This document shows, in pieces, positions 1 to 9,307 of a DNA stretch of 64,000 bases. Under the pieces are notes generated by a model, which saw nothing but the letters and a program-made list of their open reading frames with translations, had not been told where the DNA came from and did no database searches. The stretch is from Burkholderiales bacterium (lineage in GTDB: Bacteria; Pseudomonadota; Gammaproteobacteria; Burkholderiales; UBA6910). The first letter of the stretch is position 1. Each line of letters starts with the position of its first letter. The translations under genes and the position numbers were made by a program. The stretch is from the NCBI GenBank assembly GCA_026005015.1, contig BPKG01000001.1, positions 248,001 through 312,000 of the forward strand, in the 5' to 3' direction.

Positions 1-173
1 TTGAGGGCACTGCCCCTCGGGACGTTTTCCTTTGAAGGAGCCAGGCGGAGGCGAAACCCGCCGAGGACCTGACCGGGCGGCCGGGGCGGAGATGGCTCGG
101 TTTGGCGGCTCCCAGTACAACGGCCTGATCTGGCGTTTTGCGGGAAGGCTCGCGACCGCCGCGCCAACGCACC

Positions 174-820
174 TTAAGCCACCAGTCCCTGCTTGATCCC
201 GTAGGCGATGAGCTGGGCGCTGGTCTTCATGTTCATCTTTTCGAGGATGCGGGGCGCGATAGGTGGCGACCGTCTTCACGCTCAGGTGCAGCTCCTCGGC
301 GATCTGCGCCTGGGTTTTTGCCGGAGGCCAACATGCGCAGCACCTCGAACTCCCTGGCGGAGAGGGCCTCATGGGGCACGCCGCCGCCCGGCCCTCGGAG
401 CGCGCCGGCCAGCCGCTCGGCCACCGTGTCGCTGATGCACTTCCCGCCATACCCTACTTTCCGGATCGCAGCGATCGCTTGGTGGGTCCGCTCTCCTTGG
501 TGAGATAGCCGGAGGCTCCCGCCCCCGGATGACCCGCACCGCGTACTGGTCTTCCGGATGCATGCTGAGAACCAGGACCGGCAGACGGGGCTGCTCGGAC
601 CTGATGACCTTCAGCACCTCCAGCCCGCTCTGCCCGGGCAGTGAGATGTCGAGGACGCCACGTCCCATCTGTTCTCCCGCAAGAGCTTGAAGGCGCCCGA
701 CGCGTCGTCGGCCTCGCCGGCCACTTCCAGGTCAGGCGCTTCGGCGATGATGCGCTTCAACCCCTCCCGCACCATCGCGTGGTCCTCGACGAGCAGGATC
801 TTGAACTTTCTGGGATGCAT
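174..820 (-). pseudogene. NarL/FixJ-type response regulator, frame broken several times
   Basis: This is a two-component response regulator of about 215 codons when its pieces are joined. The N-terminal piece begins MHPRKFKILLVEDH and supplies the acidic pocket. A second frame carries the phosphoacceptor Asp in VLDISLPG and the switch Ser in LSMHPED. A third frame has the LuxR-type HTH opening LSAREFEVLRML, and a fourth has the terminal recognition region ending QLIAYGIKQGLVA before a TAA at 174-176. Its ATG overlaps the stop of the upstream histidine kinase (TAATG), so the two form an operon. At least three frame changes occur within 650 bp. Joined, the length fits the family. Either this stretch is poorly sequenced or the gene is decayed; I cannot tell which. 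The target genes are unknown. Confidence 0.75.
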
Positions 821-1986
821 TAACCCCCCTCACCGGCAGCTCGATCCGCACTGTAGTGCCTTGTCCCGGCACGCTCGAAACGGCGAGCCTTCCTCCCAGG
901 CTGCCGGCGCGCTCCGACATGCTGGCGATGCCGAGCCCTCCGCGGTCGCCGGTCCGCATCTCGGTGATGCCTTCTCCATTATCGCAGACCTCGACCACCA
1001 GCAAGTCTGATGAAAGCTGCGCCCGAACGCGCACCTCCGACGCCTGGGCGTGCCCGCACCACGTTGGTCAGCGCTTCCTGGACGATGCGGTAGAGGGCGG
1101 TCGCGCGCTCTTGATCCAGGGCCGCGTTTTCCGCCGCCGGCTCGATCGTGAGCTCGCAGCGGAGGCCGGGCCTGCTCCAGCAGGCTCTCGGCAAGCCACT
1201 CGATCGCGGCCAGGGCCCGAAGTCGTCGAGGATGCTCGGGCGCAGGTCGGTCACGATTCTGCGCACGGCATCGATGGAGGCGTCGATGGCGCGGATCGTC
1301 TTGTCGATCGTTTCCCGATCCTCGTCCGCTAGATGGGGGCGCGAGGCGCTGCACGCAGTGGGTGACGTCGGGCTTCAGGGCCGTGAGCATTGCCCCCAAT
1401 TCGTCGTGGATCTCCCGGGCCACCCGGCGGCGTTCCTCCTCCCGCACCGCCATCAGCCGGATGGAGAGCTGGCGCAGCTTCTCGTTCGTCAGGCGAAGCT
1501 CCTCCTGGGCCTTGTGCATCTCGGTGATGTCCTCGGCGATGCCCGCGACGCGATAGATCGCGCCTGTCTCGTCCCGAACCGCGGAAAGCTACGGGCCCGG
1601 ATCCAGCGGATGATGCCGTCGGGTCTCGAAATCCGGTACTCCTCATCGAACGATCCCGTGATCGATTCCTTTTCGAGCGCGGCGCGCACCCGTTCCCGAT
1701 CCTCCGGCAGGATGGCGTCGGCCCAGGACCGGGGATTGGCGTAAAGGCTCTCCCGGCTTCGCCCCCAGATTGCCTCGTAGGCCGGGCTCACGTAGAGCAT
1801 TTCCCTGTTGTCCGGATCCGTCAGATAGAAGACTCCCTGGATATACTCCGCCAGTTGCCGGAAGCGCATGGACTCCTCGCTGAGCTTTTCGAGCGCCGCC
1901 GAAAGCTCTTCGGTGCGGGCCCGAACTTGTCGCTCGAACAGCACTTCATATTGAAGCTCGGGGGAGTCGAAATCAGGGTTGCTCAT
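820..1986 (-). pseudogene. PAS-domain NarX/DegS-type sensor histidine kinase, frame broken
   Basis: This is the sensor kinase of the pair, about 389 codons when joined. The intact first piece (minus strand from 1986) has an N-terminal helix and a PAS fold, roughly residues 45-160, with YVSPAYEAIWGRS and a PAC-like EEYRISRPDGIIRWIRAR. After a slip near 1590 the frame gives a coiled linker and the HisKA_3 H-box REIHDELGAML, with the phospho-accepting His. Further slips lead to the N-box region YRIVQEALTNVV and the ATPase motifs DNGEGI and GGLGIASMSERAG. No membrane segment is seen, so it is probably cytoplasmic and the PAS domain is probably the sensor. Its TAA overlaps the regulator start. Every functional block is present, which favours sequencing slips over true decay. 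Confidence 0.75.
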
Positions 1987-2181
1987 CCTCGGGCCTCGGG
2001 TCCGGGAACGGTTCCCTGGCGCTTAGGGAATTCGACTCCAAACCAGAATCGCCCTGAAGCGAGCAACCACTTGGAGGAGAAGACCGTAAGGGGCGCGTCC
2101 CAAGCCGTCAAACGCCGTTCTTGGGACGCATCGGAGAGATTTCCGCCGTCGGGCGGTTATTGTTATAAATACCTGATTTGT

Positions 2182-2256
2182 TGGTGGGTGATACTGGGAT
2201 CGAACCAGTGACCCCTGCCGTGTGAAGGCAGTGCTCTACCGCTGAGCTAACCACCC
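2182..2256 (-). tRNA. tRNA-Val(CAC)
   Basis: The cloverleaf is complete. The acceptor stem GGGTGGT pairs with ATCACCC (one G-T). The anticodon loop TTCACAC is closed by CTGCC/GGCAG and gives anticodon CAC. The T arm contains GGTTCGATCC and the CCA end is encoded. Confidence 0.95.
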
Positions 2257-2268
2257 ACGAGGCCCAGA

Positions 2269-2298
2269 ATTAAAGCATAAAGGCTTTCGGCCGGTCAA
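2269..2298 (-). promoter_or_regulatory. Probable sigma-70 promoter of tRNA-Val
   Basis: On the minus strand TTGACC (-35) is followed after 18 bp by TTTAAT (-10). This places the start of transcription a few bases upstream of the tRNA 5' end at 2256. It is a pattern match only. Confidence 0.5.
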
Positions 2299-2372
2299 AC
2301 AGGCGGCGGCCGGCCCCATCGATTTTCGCCTTTTGAGCGGGCGCGCGGGGGGATTCCCCGTAAAATATCGCC

Positions 2373-3767
2373 ATGGTCCGTACCCGCTTCGCTCCCAGCC
2401 CGACCGGCTACTTGCACATCGGCGGCGCCCGCACCGCCTTGTATTCCTGGGCCTACGCCCGCAAGCACGGCGGCCGGTTCATCCTGCGCATCGAGGACAC
2501 GGACCTGGAGCGTTCCACCCAGGAATCCGTGCAGGCCATCCTGGACGGCATGACCTGGCTGGGACTTGCCTGGGACGAGGGACCTTACCATCAGATGCAG
2601 CGGCTCGACCGCTACCGGGAGGTGGCGGAGCAGCTCATCCGCGCCGGGCGTGCTTATTACTGCTACGCCAGCAAGGAAGAGCTGGAGGCGATGCGCGAAG
2701 CGCAGCGCGCCCGCGGCGAGAAACCCCGCTACGACGGCCGCTGGCGCCCGGAGAACGCCCGCGGAAAGACCCCGCCCTCCGGGGTGAAGCCCGTGGTGCG
2801 GTTCCGCAATCCGGACGAAGGGGAGGTGGCGTTCGAGGACCTGGTGAAGGGGCCCATCGTGGTCTCCAACAGCGAGCTCGACGACCTGGTCATCCTGCGC
2901 TCGGACGGCGTGCCCACCTACAACTTCGGGGTCGTGGTGGACGACCTGGACATGGGCATCACCCACGTGATCCGGGGTGACGACCACGTGGCCAACACGC
3001 CCCGCCAGATCAACATCCTGCGGGCCCTAGAGGCGCCCCTGCCCCAGTACGCCCACGTGCCGATGATTCTGGGGGCCGACGGCGAGCGGCTGTCCAAGCG
3101 CCACGGGGCGGTGAGCGTCCTCCAGTACCGGGACCAGGGCTACTTGCCGGAAGCGCTGCTCAACTACCTGGCGCGGCTCGGCTGGTCCCACGGTAACGAC
3201 GAGGTCTTCACGCTGGAGCAGTTCGTCGAGTGGTTCGACTTGCGGCACATCAGCCGCTCGCCTGCCCGTTTCGATCCCGAGAAGCTGCGCTGGCTCAACG
3301 GAGAGCACCTGCGGAGAACGACCCCCCAGGCCCTGGCGGTCAGGCTGGCCCGGGAAAAACCCGACCTCTACGCCCGTATCGAGCGGGTCATGGACCCGGC
3401 GGCCATGATCGGAGCGGTCCAGGCTTCGGTCGCCTTGCTCTCCGAATTGGAGGCGCTCCTGCTCGTCCTGGCCGAGCCGCCGGCGCTGGACGCGGCGCTG
3501 CGCGACCGCTACCTGAACGAGCAGGGCAGGGCAGTGCTGCGAGAGTTGCGGGAGCGGCTGGGGACGGCGCCCTGGACGCTGGAGGACATCCGGCAGGCGA
3601 TCCGGGAAGTGCTGGCGGCACGGGGCCTCAAGACGCCCCAGGTGATGATGCCCCTGCGGGTGGCCGTGACCGGCATGGAGAAGACGCCGGACATCGTCGC
3701 CGTCGTGGCCGCCCTCAAGCGGGAAGCGGCGCTCGCCCGGCTCGACCAAGCCATCGCTTCGTCCTGA
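2373..3767 (+). CDS. gltX: Glutamate--tRNA ligase
   Basis: This is a class I aminoacyl-tRNA synthetase that charges tRNA-Glu with glutamate for cytosolic translation. At 464 aa it has the normal bacterial length. The protein opens VRTRFAPSPTGYLHIGGART, with the HIGH-type motif at about residues 14-17. The KMSKS-type loop appears as ERLSKRHG, around residues 240-250. Rossmann-fold catalytic residues lie in IEDTDLERS and RGDDHVANTP. The C-terminal helical anticodon-binding region follows. The start is the ATG at 2373, after TAAAATATCGCC. Downstream, after a separate tRNA promoter, come tRNA-Ala and tRNA-Glu, so the synthetase sits next to its own substrate tRNA. Confidence 0.97.
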   Translation: MVRTRFAPSPTGYLHIGGARTALYSWAYARKHGGRFILRIEDTDLERSTQESVQAILDGMTWLGLAWDEGPYHQMQRLDRYREVAEQLIRAGRAYYCYASKEELEAMREAQRARGEKPRYDGRWRPENARGKTPPSGVKPVVRFRNPDEGEVAFEDLVKGPIVVSNSELDDLVILRSDGVPTYNFGVVVDDLDMGITHVIRGDDHVANTPRQINILRALEAPLPQYAHVPMILGADGERLSKRHGAVSVLQYRDQGYLPEALLNYLARLGWSHGNDEVFTLEQFVEWFDLRHISRSPARFDPEKLRWLNGEHLRRTTPQALAVRLAREKPDLYARIERVMDPAAMIGAVQASVALLSELEALLLVLAEPPALDAALRDRYLNEQGRAVLRELRERLGTAPWTLEDIRQAIREVLAARGLKTPQVMMPLRVAVTGMEKTPDIVAVVAALKREAALARLDQAIASS

Positions 3768-3794
3768 GCCCGTTCCCGCAGCTTAGCCAAGCCT

Positions 3795-3822
3795 TTGCAT
3801 GCCTCGGAGGGAACGGTATAAT
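3795..3822 (+). promoter_or_regulatory. Probable promoter of the tRNA-Ala/tRNA-Glu operon
   Basis: TTGCAT and a perfect TATAAT are separated by 16 bp. The -10 box ends 13 bp before the tRNA-Ala 5' end. The promoter lies just after the gltX stop, so the tRNAs need not depend on gltX transcription. Confidence 0.7.
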
Positions 3823-3835
3823 TCGCGGCTCCGGT

Positions 3836-3911
3836 GGGGGTATAGCTCAGCTGGGAGAGCGTCGCAATGGCATTGCGAAGGTCAGCGGTTCGACTCCGCT
3901 TACCTCCACCA
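3836..3911 (+). tRNA. tRNA-Ala(GGC)
   Basis: The acceptor GGGGGTA pairs with TACCTCC. The anticodon loop ATGGCAT is closed by TCGCA/TGCGA and gives GGC. CCA is encoded at 3909-3911. Confidence 0.95.
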
Positions 3912-3924
3912 GACAACCCGCCGC

Positions 3925-4000
3925 GTCCCCTTCGTCTAGAGGCCTAGGACATCGCCCTTTCACGGCGGTAACAGGGGTTCGAATCCCCTAGGGGACGCCA
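3925..4000 (+). tRNA. tRNA-Glu(TTC)
   Basis: The gene begins GTCCCCTTCGTC and ends AGGGGAC-G-CCA. The anticodon loop TTTCACG region gives anticodon TTC. It lies 13 bp after tRNA-Ala, so the two are probably processed from one transcript. Confidence 0.95.
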
Positions 4001-4065
4001 CCAATTCTCGAGCAGAAAGCCGAATTGGGTAGTCGATCCCGCAGGTTAGGCTCTCCTGGGAGAGC

Positions 4066-5784
4066 GTGATTCCGTCCGCGATTTCCCGAGAACCGTCGCA
4101 GATGCCCCGTCTGAAGCCCCGCACCGGCGGCCAGGTGCTGGTGGACGCACTGAGAATCCACGGCGTCGATCTCGCGTTCTGCGTTCCGGGGGAAAGCTAT
4201 CTGCCGGTGCTGGACGCGCTCTACGACGCCCGCGACGCGATTCGCCTCGTCGTATGCCGCCACGAAGGCGGCGCGGCGAACATGGCGGAGGCCTACGGCA
4301 AGCTCACCGGCCGGCCGGGAATCTGCTTCGTGACCCGGGGGCCCGGCGCCTGCAACGCCTCCATCGGCGTGCACACTGCCTATCAGGATTCGACGCCCAT
4401 GATCCTGTTCGTGGGACAGGTGGGGTCCGACTTCGTCGAGCGCGAAGCTTTCCAGGAAGTGGACTGCCGGCGCATGTTCGGTCCTATGGTGAAATGGGTG
4501 GCCCAGATCGGCCGGGCGGAGCGCATCCCCGAGATGGTAAGCCATGCCTTTCACGCCGCCGTGGCGGGGCGCCCGGGACCGGTGGTGCTGGCCCTGCCGC
4601 AGGACATGCTGGCCTCCACCGTCGCCGTCGCGGACGCCGGACCCTACCGCACCGTGCGCCCCCATCCGGGCCCGGATCAGCTCGCCCAATTGGAGCGACT
4701 CCTTGGCGAGGCCGGTCGGCCCCTGGTGATGCTGGGAGGCGGCGGGTGGTCCGCGGAAGCGTGCGCCGATATGGCGGCGTTCATCGAAAACTGCGGCCTT
4801 CCCGTGTGCGCGTCCTTCCGCTGTCAGGACTTGTATGACAATCGGCGCCCCAACTACGTGGGGCACGCGGGCATCGGGGTGAGCCCCAAGCTCGCCCAGC
4901 GCATCCGGGACGCCGACCTGCTGGTCGCCGTGGGCCCCCGCCTGGGCGAGATGACCACGAGCGGCTATACCCTGGTCGCGCCCCCGGTGCCCCGCCAGCG
5001 CCTCGTGCATGTGCACGCCGGCGCCGAGGAGCTGGGGCGCGTCTACCAGGGAACCCTCCTGGTGAATAGCGGGATGGCCCAGTTCGCCGCCGCGGCGAAA
5101 GCCCATGTGCGCGCCGACGGCCGCCGCTGGAAGGCGTGGTTGGAGACGGCCCGCGGCGACTACCTGGCGGAACTCGAGCCCGAGCCCATGCCGGGCACCC
5201 TCAACTTGGGCGAAGCCGTCCGGCACCTGAGGACGGTGCTCCCGCCCGACACCATCGTCGCCAACGGCGCGGGCAACTACACCGGCTGGGTGCACCGGCA
5301 CTGGCAGTACGGCCCTTTCCGCACCCAGCTCGCGCCTGCGAGCGGCGCCATGGGTTACGGGCTGCCCGCCGCCATCGCGGCCAAGCTGGTCTGCCCGGAG
5401 CGCCCGGTGGTGTGTTTCGCGGGCGACGGCTGCTTCCTCATGACCGGGCAGGAGCTGGCCACCGCCGTCCAGTACGGGCTGGAGATCCTGTTCCTGGTGG
5501 TGAACAACGGCATGTACGGCACCATCCGCATGCACCAGGAGCGGGAATACCCGGGCCGGGTGCACGGGACCGGCCTCGAAAACCCGGACTTCGCCGCCTA
5601 CGCTCGCTCCTTCGGCGCCCACGGGGAGACGGTGCGCGCCACCGCTGAGTTTCCGCGGGCCCTGGAGCGGGCGCTCTCGGCCGGCGGCCCCGCCTTGATC
5701 GAGCTGGTGATCGACCCCGACGCCATCACGCCGCGGACGACCCTCACGGCGATCCGCAGCGCGGCGCTGGCGAAGCGTCGCTGA
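4066..5784 (+). CDS. Thiamine-diphosphate-dependent enzyme, acetolactate synthase-like
   Basis: This is a three-domain ThDP enzyme of 572 aa. The N-terminal Pyr domain carries the cofactor-activating Glu in CRHEGGAANMAEAYG. The central domain has FAD/nucleotide-type features, LVMLGGGG and VGHAGIGV. The C-terminal PP domain has the metal/ThDP motif GDGCFLMTGQE followed by VVNNGMYG. The family includes acetolactate synthase, glyoxylate carboligase and several decarboxylases. No regulatory small subunit lies beside it, so a catabolic role is as likely as branched-chain amino acid synthesis. The GTG at 4066 has a close GGGAGA upstream. The ATG at 4102 is an equally reasonable start and matches the usual family N terminus (TGGQVLVDAL). 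Confidence 0.85.
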   Translation: MIPSAISREPSQMPRLKPRTGGQVLVDALRIHGVDLAFCVPGESYLPVLDALYDARDAIRLVVCRHEGGAANMAEAYGKLTGRPGICFVTRGPGACNASIGVHTAYQDSTPMILFVGQVGSDFVEREAFQEVDCRRMFGPMVKWVAQIGRAERIPEMVSHAFHAAVAGRPGPVVLALPQDMLASTVAVADAGPYRTVRPHPGPDQLAQLERLLGEAGRPLVMLGGGGWSAEACADMAAFIENCGLPVCASFRCQDLYDNRRPNYVGHAGIGVSPKLAQRIRDADLLVAVGPRLGEMTTSGYTLVAPPVPRQRLVHVHAGAEELGRVYQGTLLVNSGMAQFAAAAKAHVRADGRRWKAWLETARGDYLAELEPEPMPGTLNLGEAVRHLRTVLPPDTIVANGAGNYTGWVHRHWQYGPFRTQLAPASGAMGYGLPAAIAAKLVCPERPVVCFAGDGCFLMTGQELATAVQYGLEILFLVVNNGMYGTIRMHQEREYPGRVHGTGLENPDFAAYARSFGAHGETVRATAEFPRALERALSAGGPALIELVIDPDAITPRTTLTAIRSAALAKRR

Positions 5785-5913
5785 ACCGCAGCGGCGGCCG
5801 CCCCTGGCGGCGGGCGCGTGAGCTTTCCATCGCCGGATGTTCGCCTAACCGTCCCCCGGCGAAATGAAGAACCGGGGCCGTGCCCGTCAGTGGCGACGGG
5901 TTTTCGCGCCGGT

Positions 5914-6699
5914 TCAATCCCGCACGGCGAGCAGCGACACGCTGCGCACCCCGTAAGTCGCGCAGGCTTTCTGGGCGGACGCGGTCAGGAAGCGATACTG
6001 GGGATTCTCCCGGATGCGGACGATGCGCAGGCCGGCCGCCCGGATCGCGTCGTAGTAAGCGTCCTGCTGCATGGCGCCCCCGATGCAGGCCGCCCAGAGC
6101 GTCGCGTTGCACATCACGCTCTCGGGCAGCCACTTCTCCGAGATGATGTCCGAGATGGCGAGCCGCCCGCCCCGGCGCAGCACGCGGGCCACCTCGCGGA
6201 ACACCCGCGGCTTGTCGGCCGAGAGGTTGATCACCCCGTTGCTGATCACCGCATCGAAGCTCCCGTCTTCCACCGGAAGCGTCTCGATGTAGCCTTTAAC
6301 ATAAGTTGTTTGCGTGAAGCCGGCCGCATCCCGCAGGCGCTCGGCCTTGGCGCGCTGGGCGTCGGTCATGTCCACGCCCACGACCCGGCCGCCCGGTCCG
6401 ACCTTGAGCGCAGCCACGAAGGTATCCATGCCCGAGCCGCTGCCGAGGTCGAGCACGTGCTCGCCGGCTTTGAGGTCGGCGAGGTCGAAGTGATATCCCA
6501 CCCCGGCGAAGGAGTCGATGGCCTCCGCCGGGATGCGGTCGAGGTCCGCGGGCACGTAGCCAAGGCGTTCCGCAAGGCCGCGGCCCATCTCGAAATGGAA
6601 CTCCCCGGTCGGCTCCTGGGCCACGCGCTGGTACATCTCCTTGACTTTCTGCTCGAGCTCGACGCGGTTCACTTGGGTGGCAAAAGCAGGCGTACCCAT
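5914..6699 (-). CDS. SAM-dependent methyltransferase of the ArsM (arsenite methyltransferase)-like family
   Basis: This 261-aa protein has a class I methyltransferase fold. The SAM motif is VLDLGSGSGMDTF (about residues 82-94), with VGVDMT and a post-motif SNGVINLSADKPRVF, which is close to ArsM sequences. WAACIGGAM (about 203-210) also matches that family. Two of the three arsenic-binding cysteines of characterised ArsM appear missing. The GCGNP-type Cys is replaced in GVGYH (Val67), and the NCVINL-type Cys is Gly155; Cys205 remains. The substrate may therefore not be arsenite. The start at 6699 is chosen because GAGGAGGGAG lies 5 bp upstream; an in-frame ATG at 6717 lacks this. The gene is divergent from the FAD dehydrogenase. 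An ArsS gene is also in the window, but far away. Confidence 0.8.
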   Translation of the reverse strand: MGTPAFATQVNRVELEQKVKEMYQRVAQEPTGEFHFEMGRGLAERLGYVPADLDRIPAEAIDSFAGVGYHFDLADLKAGEHVLDLGSGSGMDTFVAALKVGPGGRVVGVDMTDAQRAKAERLRDAAGFTQTTYVKGYIETLPVEDGSFDAVISNGVINLSADKPRVFREVARVLRRGGRLAISDIISEKWLPESVMCNATLWAACIGGAMQQDAYYDAIRAAGLRIVRIRENPQYRFLTASAQKACATYGVRSVSLLAVRD

Positions 6700-6953
6700 C
6701 GCTCCCTCCTCGTTCATGGTCGTGGGGTGCCCCTCATGACGCACGGGAGCGGCAAAGGGTTCCCGGCCCTGTCCCGGGCCCACGTCCCGACGGCTCCCTC
6801 GACGGGACGGCAGACGGCGGGGCCCGACTCCGAGATCTACGGATGGAAACTCGGCGTTTTTAGGCATTTGGCTTCGCTCGGCGAAGGGCGTTTGTTGCTG
6901 GGCGCAATGGCCCTTTGCTACAGTTGGTCCAGGTCCGAGGCGAGGAGCGGTAA

Positions 6954-8398
6954 ATGGCATCGGTGGTTTTGACCCCGGAAACCAAGGCGTTTCATGAGGC
7001 GATGGTGGCCATCGTGGGCCCCCAGGCCGTGATCGCCGATCCCGCGGAGATGGCGCCTTACCTCACCGATTGGCGCGGGCGCTACCGCGGGCGGCGGAGC
7101 TGGTGGTGCGGCCGGCCTCCACCGAGCAAGTGGCGGAGGTGGTCAAGCGCTGCGTCCGGGAGCGGGTGGCCGTCGTGCCCCAGGGCGGCAACACCGGGTT
7201 GTGCGGCGGCTCGGTGCCCCTTGCCGAGAGCGCCTATCCAGGGCGCCAGATCGTGCTGTCGCTCGCCCGCATGAACCGCATCCGGGAGCTCGACGCGGCC
7301 AACAACACCATCACCGTGGAGGCGGGCTGCGTGCTGGCGTCGATCCAGGAAGCGGCGCGAAATGCCCAGCGCCTGTTTCCCTTGAGCCTGGGCGCCGAGG
7401 GAAGCTGCCAGATCGGGGGCAACCTCTCCACCAACGCCGGCGGCGAGGCGGTGCTGCGCTACGGCAACGCCCGGGATCTGGTGCTGGGGCTGGAGGTGGT
7501 GCTGCCCGACGGACGCGTGTGGGACGGGCTGCGGGGCCTGCGCAAGGACAATACCGGCTACGATCTGAAGCAGCTTTTCATCGGCGCCGAGGGTACCCTG
7601 GGCGTGATCACCGCCGCCGTGCTCAAGCTCTTTCCGTGGCCGACGGCCACCGCGACCGCGTTCCTGGGGATGGAGAGCCCCCAGAAGGCGGTCGAGCTCC
7701 TCTCGGAACTGCGCGCCGCGCTGGGCGACCGGATCACCAGCTTCGAGCTCATGTCTCGCGTCTCCCTGGCGCTGGTGCTCAAGCACATTCCCGGCACCTC
7801 CGACCCCCTCTCGGCGCCCTATCCCTGGTATCTCCTGGTGGAGCTCTCCGACAGCGGCAGCGCGGAAGCCCTGAGCGCGCGCTTCCTGGAAGCGCTGGAG
7901 GAGGCGCTCCAGCAGGGGAGGGTGCTGGACGCCGTGCTGGCCCAGAGCGAGGCCCAGGCAGAGGCCCTGTGGCGCATGCGCGACGCCATGGCGGAGGCGC
8001 AGAAGGAAGAGGGCGTCAGCATTAAGCACGACGTCTCGGTGCCCGTGTCGCGGGTGCCGCGTTTCATCGACCAGGCGAGCCGGGCCCTGGAAGAGGCGTT
8101 TCCCGGCGTGCGCATCGTCGCCTTCGGCCACATCGGCGACGGCAACATCCATTACAACGTGTCCATGGCGGACCCGGCCTTGAACGCCCGCCTGATCGAG
8201 GACCCAGCGCCGGTCAACCGCATCGTGTATGACTGCGTGGCCCGGCTGGGGGGCTCCATCAGCGCCGAGCACGGATTGGGGCAGCTCAAGCGGGAAGAGA
8301 TCCAGCGCTACAAGAGCCCGCTGGAGCTGGAGCTGATGCGGGCGATCAAGCACACCCTGGACCCCCATCATCTCATGAACCCCGGTAAAGTGGTTTGA
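6954..8398 (+). CDS. FAD-binding oxidoreductase (D-lactate / D-2-hydroxyglutarate dehydrogenase type), one frameshift
   Basis: This is a flavoprotein of the GlcD/D-2-hydroxyacid dehydrogenase family, about 480 aa when joined. The first 45 codons, ending DWRGRYRG, are in one frame. From about 7090 the rest is in another frame, beginning AELVVRPASTEQVA. One missing G in the GGGCGGCGG stretch restores continuity (GGG CGG GCG GAG). The FAD-binding PCMH domain shows PQGGNTGLCGG, NLSTNAGGEAVLRYGN and GAEGTLGVITA. The C-terminal FAD-oxidase domain shows HIGDGNIHYNV (metal-site histidines) and SAEHGLGQLKREE. It would oxidise a D-2-hydroxyacid to the 2-oxoacid and pass electrons to a carrier. The exact substrate cannot be read from the sequence. 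Confidence 0.85.
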
Positions 8399-8561
8399 GC
8401 CGTCGATGCCGGATGCCCGCGCCGACCCGTGAACGAGTTGGCATTTTTTGAGTAAAACGGCCTGACCGGAATCGATCCGAGTCTGCTACCATGTGCCGCA
8501 CCAAAGCGGCCATGCAAAAGCCTCGCCAGGAAGGCTCGGGGTGTAGGGGAGGGGGACGGCC

Positions 8562-9293
8562 ATGACAGGGGAGTCGCTGTGGGTTTTCGCGATCTTGCTG
8601 GGCGCTTACTTCGTTCGCGGTCTGACAGGCTTCGGCTCGGGGCTTATCGCGGTCCCCCTGATCGCCATGGGGAAACCCCTCCAGTTCGTCGTCCCGCTGG
8701 TGATGACCCTGGACTTCATCGCCTCCTTCATTCTCGGCGGGATCAACTCGAAGCAGACCAACTGGGCCGAGATCAAGCGGCTGCTGCCCTTCGGGTTGAT
8801 CGGGGCCATGGCCGGGATCTATGCCCTCACCCAGTTCCCCTCGGCCCTGGTGCTGGCCTCCCTCGGCCTGTTCACGGTGTTTTTCGGCGCGCGCAACGCC
8901 CTAGGCATCAAGCCGGAAGGGCAGATTTCGGCCCTCTGGGCGTTGCCTACGGGCCTGGTGGGTAGCGGGGCCGGGGCGCTTTTCGGCACCAGCGCTCCAC
9001 CCTACATCATCTACCTCACCCACCGGCTGGAGGACAAGACCGAAGTCCGCGCCACCTTTTCCTGGCTGTTCGTGCTGGACGGGGGGTTCCGGCTGGCCCT
9101 TTTCGTGGCGACCGGATTGCTCCTCCGCCAGGAAACCCTGTGGGCCATCGCCCTCGGGCTCATTCCCATGCTGTTGGGCTTGTACCTGGGCAACCGGGTG
9201 CACCTCAATATCTCCAGGGAAGCGCTGATTCGCGTGGTGGGCGTGTTTCTCGTCGGGACGGGCATATCGTTGATCTTCAAAGTATTGGCCTGA
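8562..9293 (+). CDS. TauE/SafE-family sulfite/organic anion exporter
   Basis: This is an integral membrane protein of 243 aa with seven or eight hydrophobic segments, typical of the TauE/SafE (DUF81) family. The diagnostic opening GLTGFGSGLIAVPL lies at about residues 20-33. A repeated half is seen around GLVGSGAGALFGTSAPPYIIYL (about 128-149). Characterised members move sulfite, sulfoacetate or other small anions. The substrate here is unknown. The start ATG at 8562 follows GGGGAGGGGG. The FAH-family hydrolase begins 15 bp after its stop, so the two are probably co-transcribed and may handle one compound. Confidence 0.85.
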   Translation: MTGESLWVFAILLGAYFVRGLTGFGSGLIAVPLIAMGKPLQFVVPLVMTLDFIASFILGGINSKQTNWAEIKRLLPFGLIGAMAGIYALTQFPSALVLASLGLFTVFFGARNALGIKPEGQISALWALPTGLVGSGAGALFGTSAPPYIIYLTHRLEDKTEVRATFSWLFVLDGGFRLALFVATGLLLRQETLWAIALGLIPMLLGLYLGNRVHLNISREALIRVVGVFLVGTGISLIFKVLA

Positions 9294-9307
9294 AAGGGGG
9301 GTTTTCC

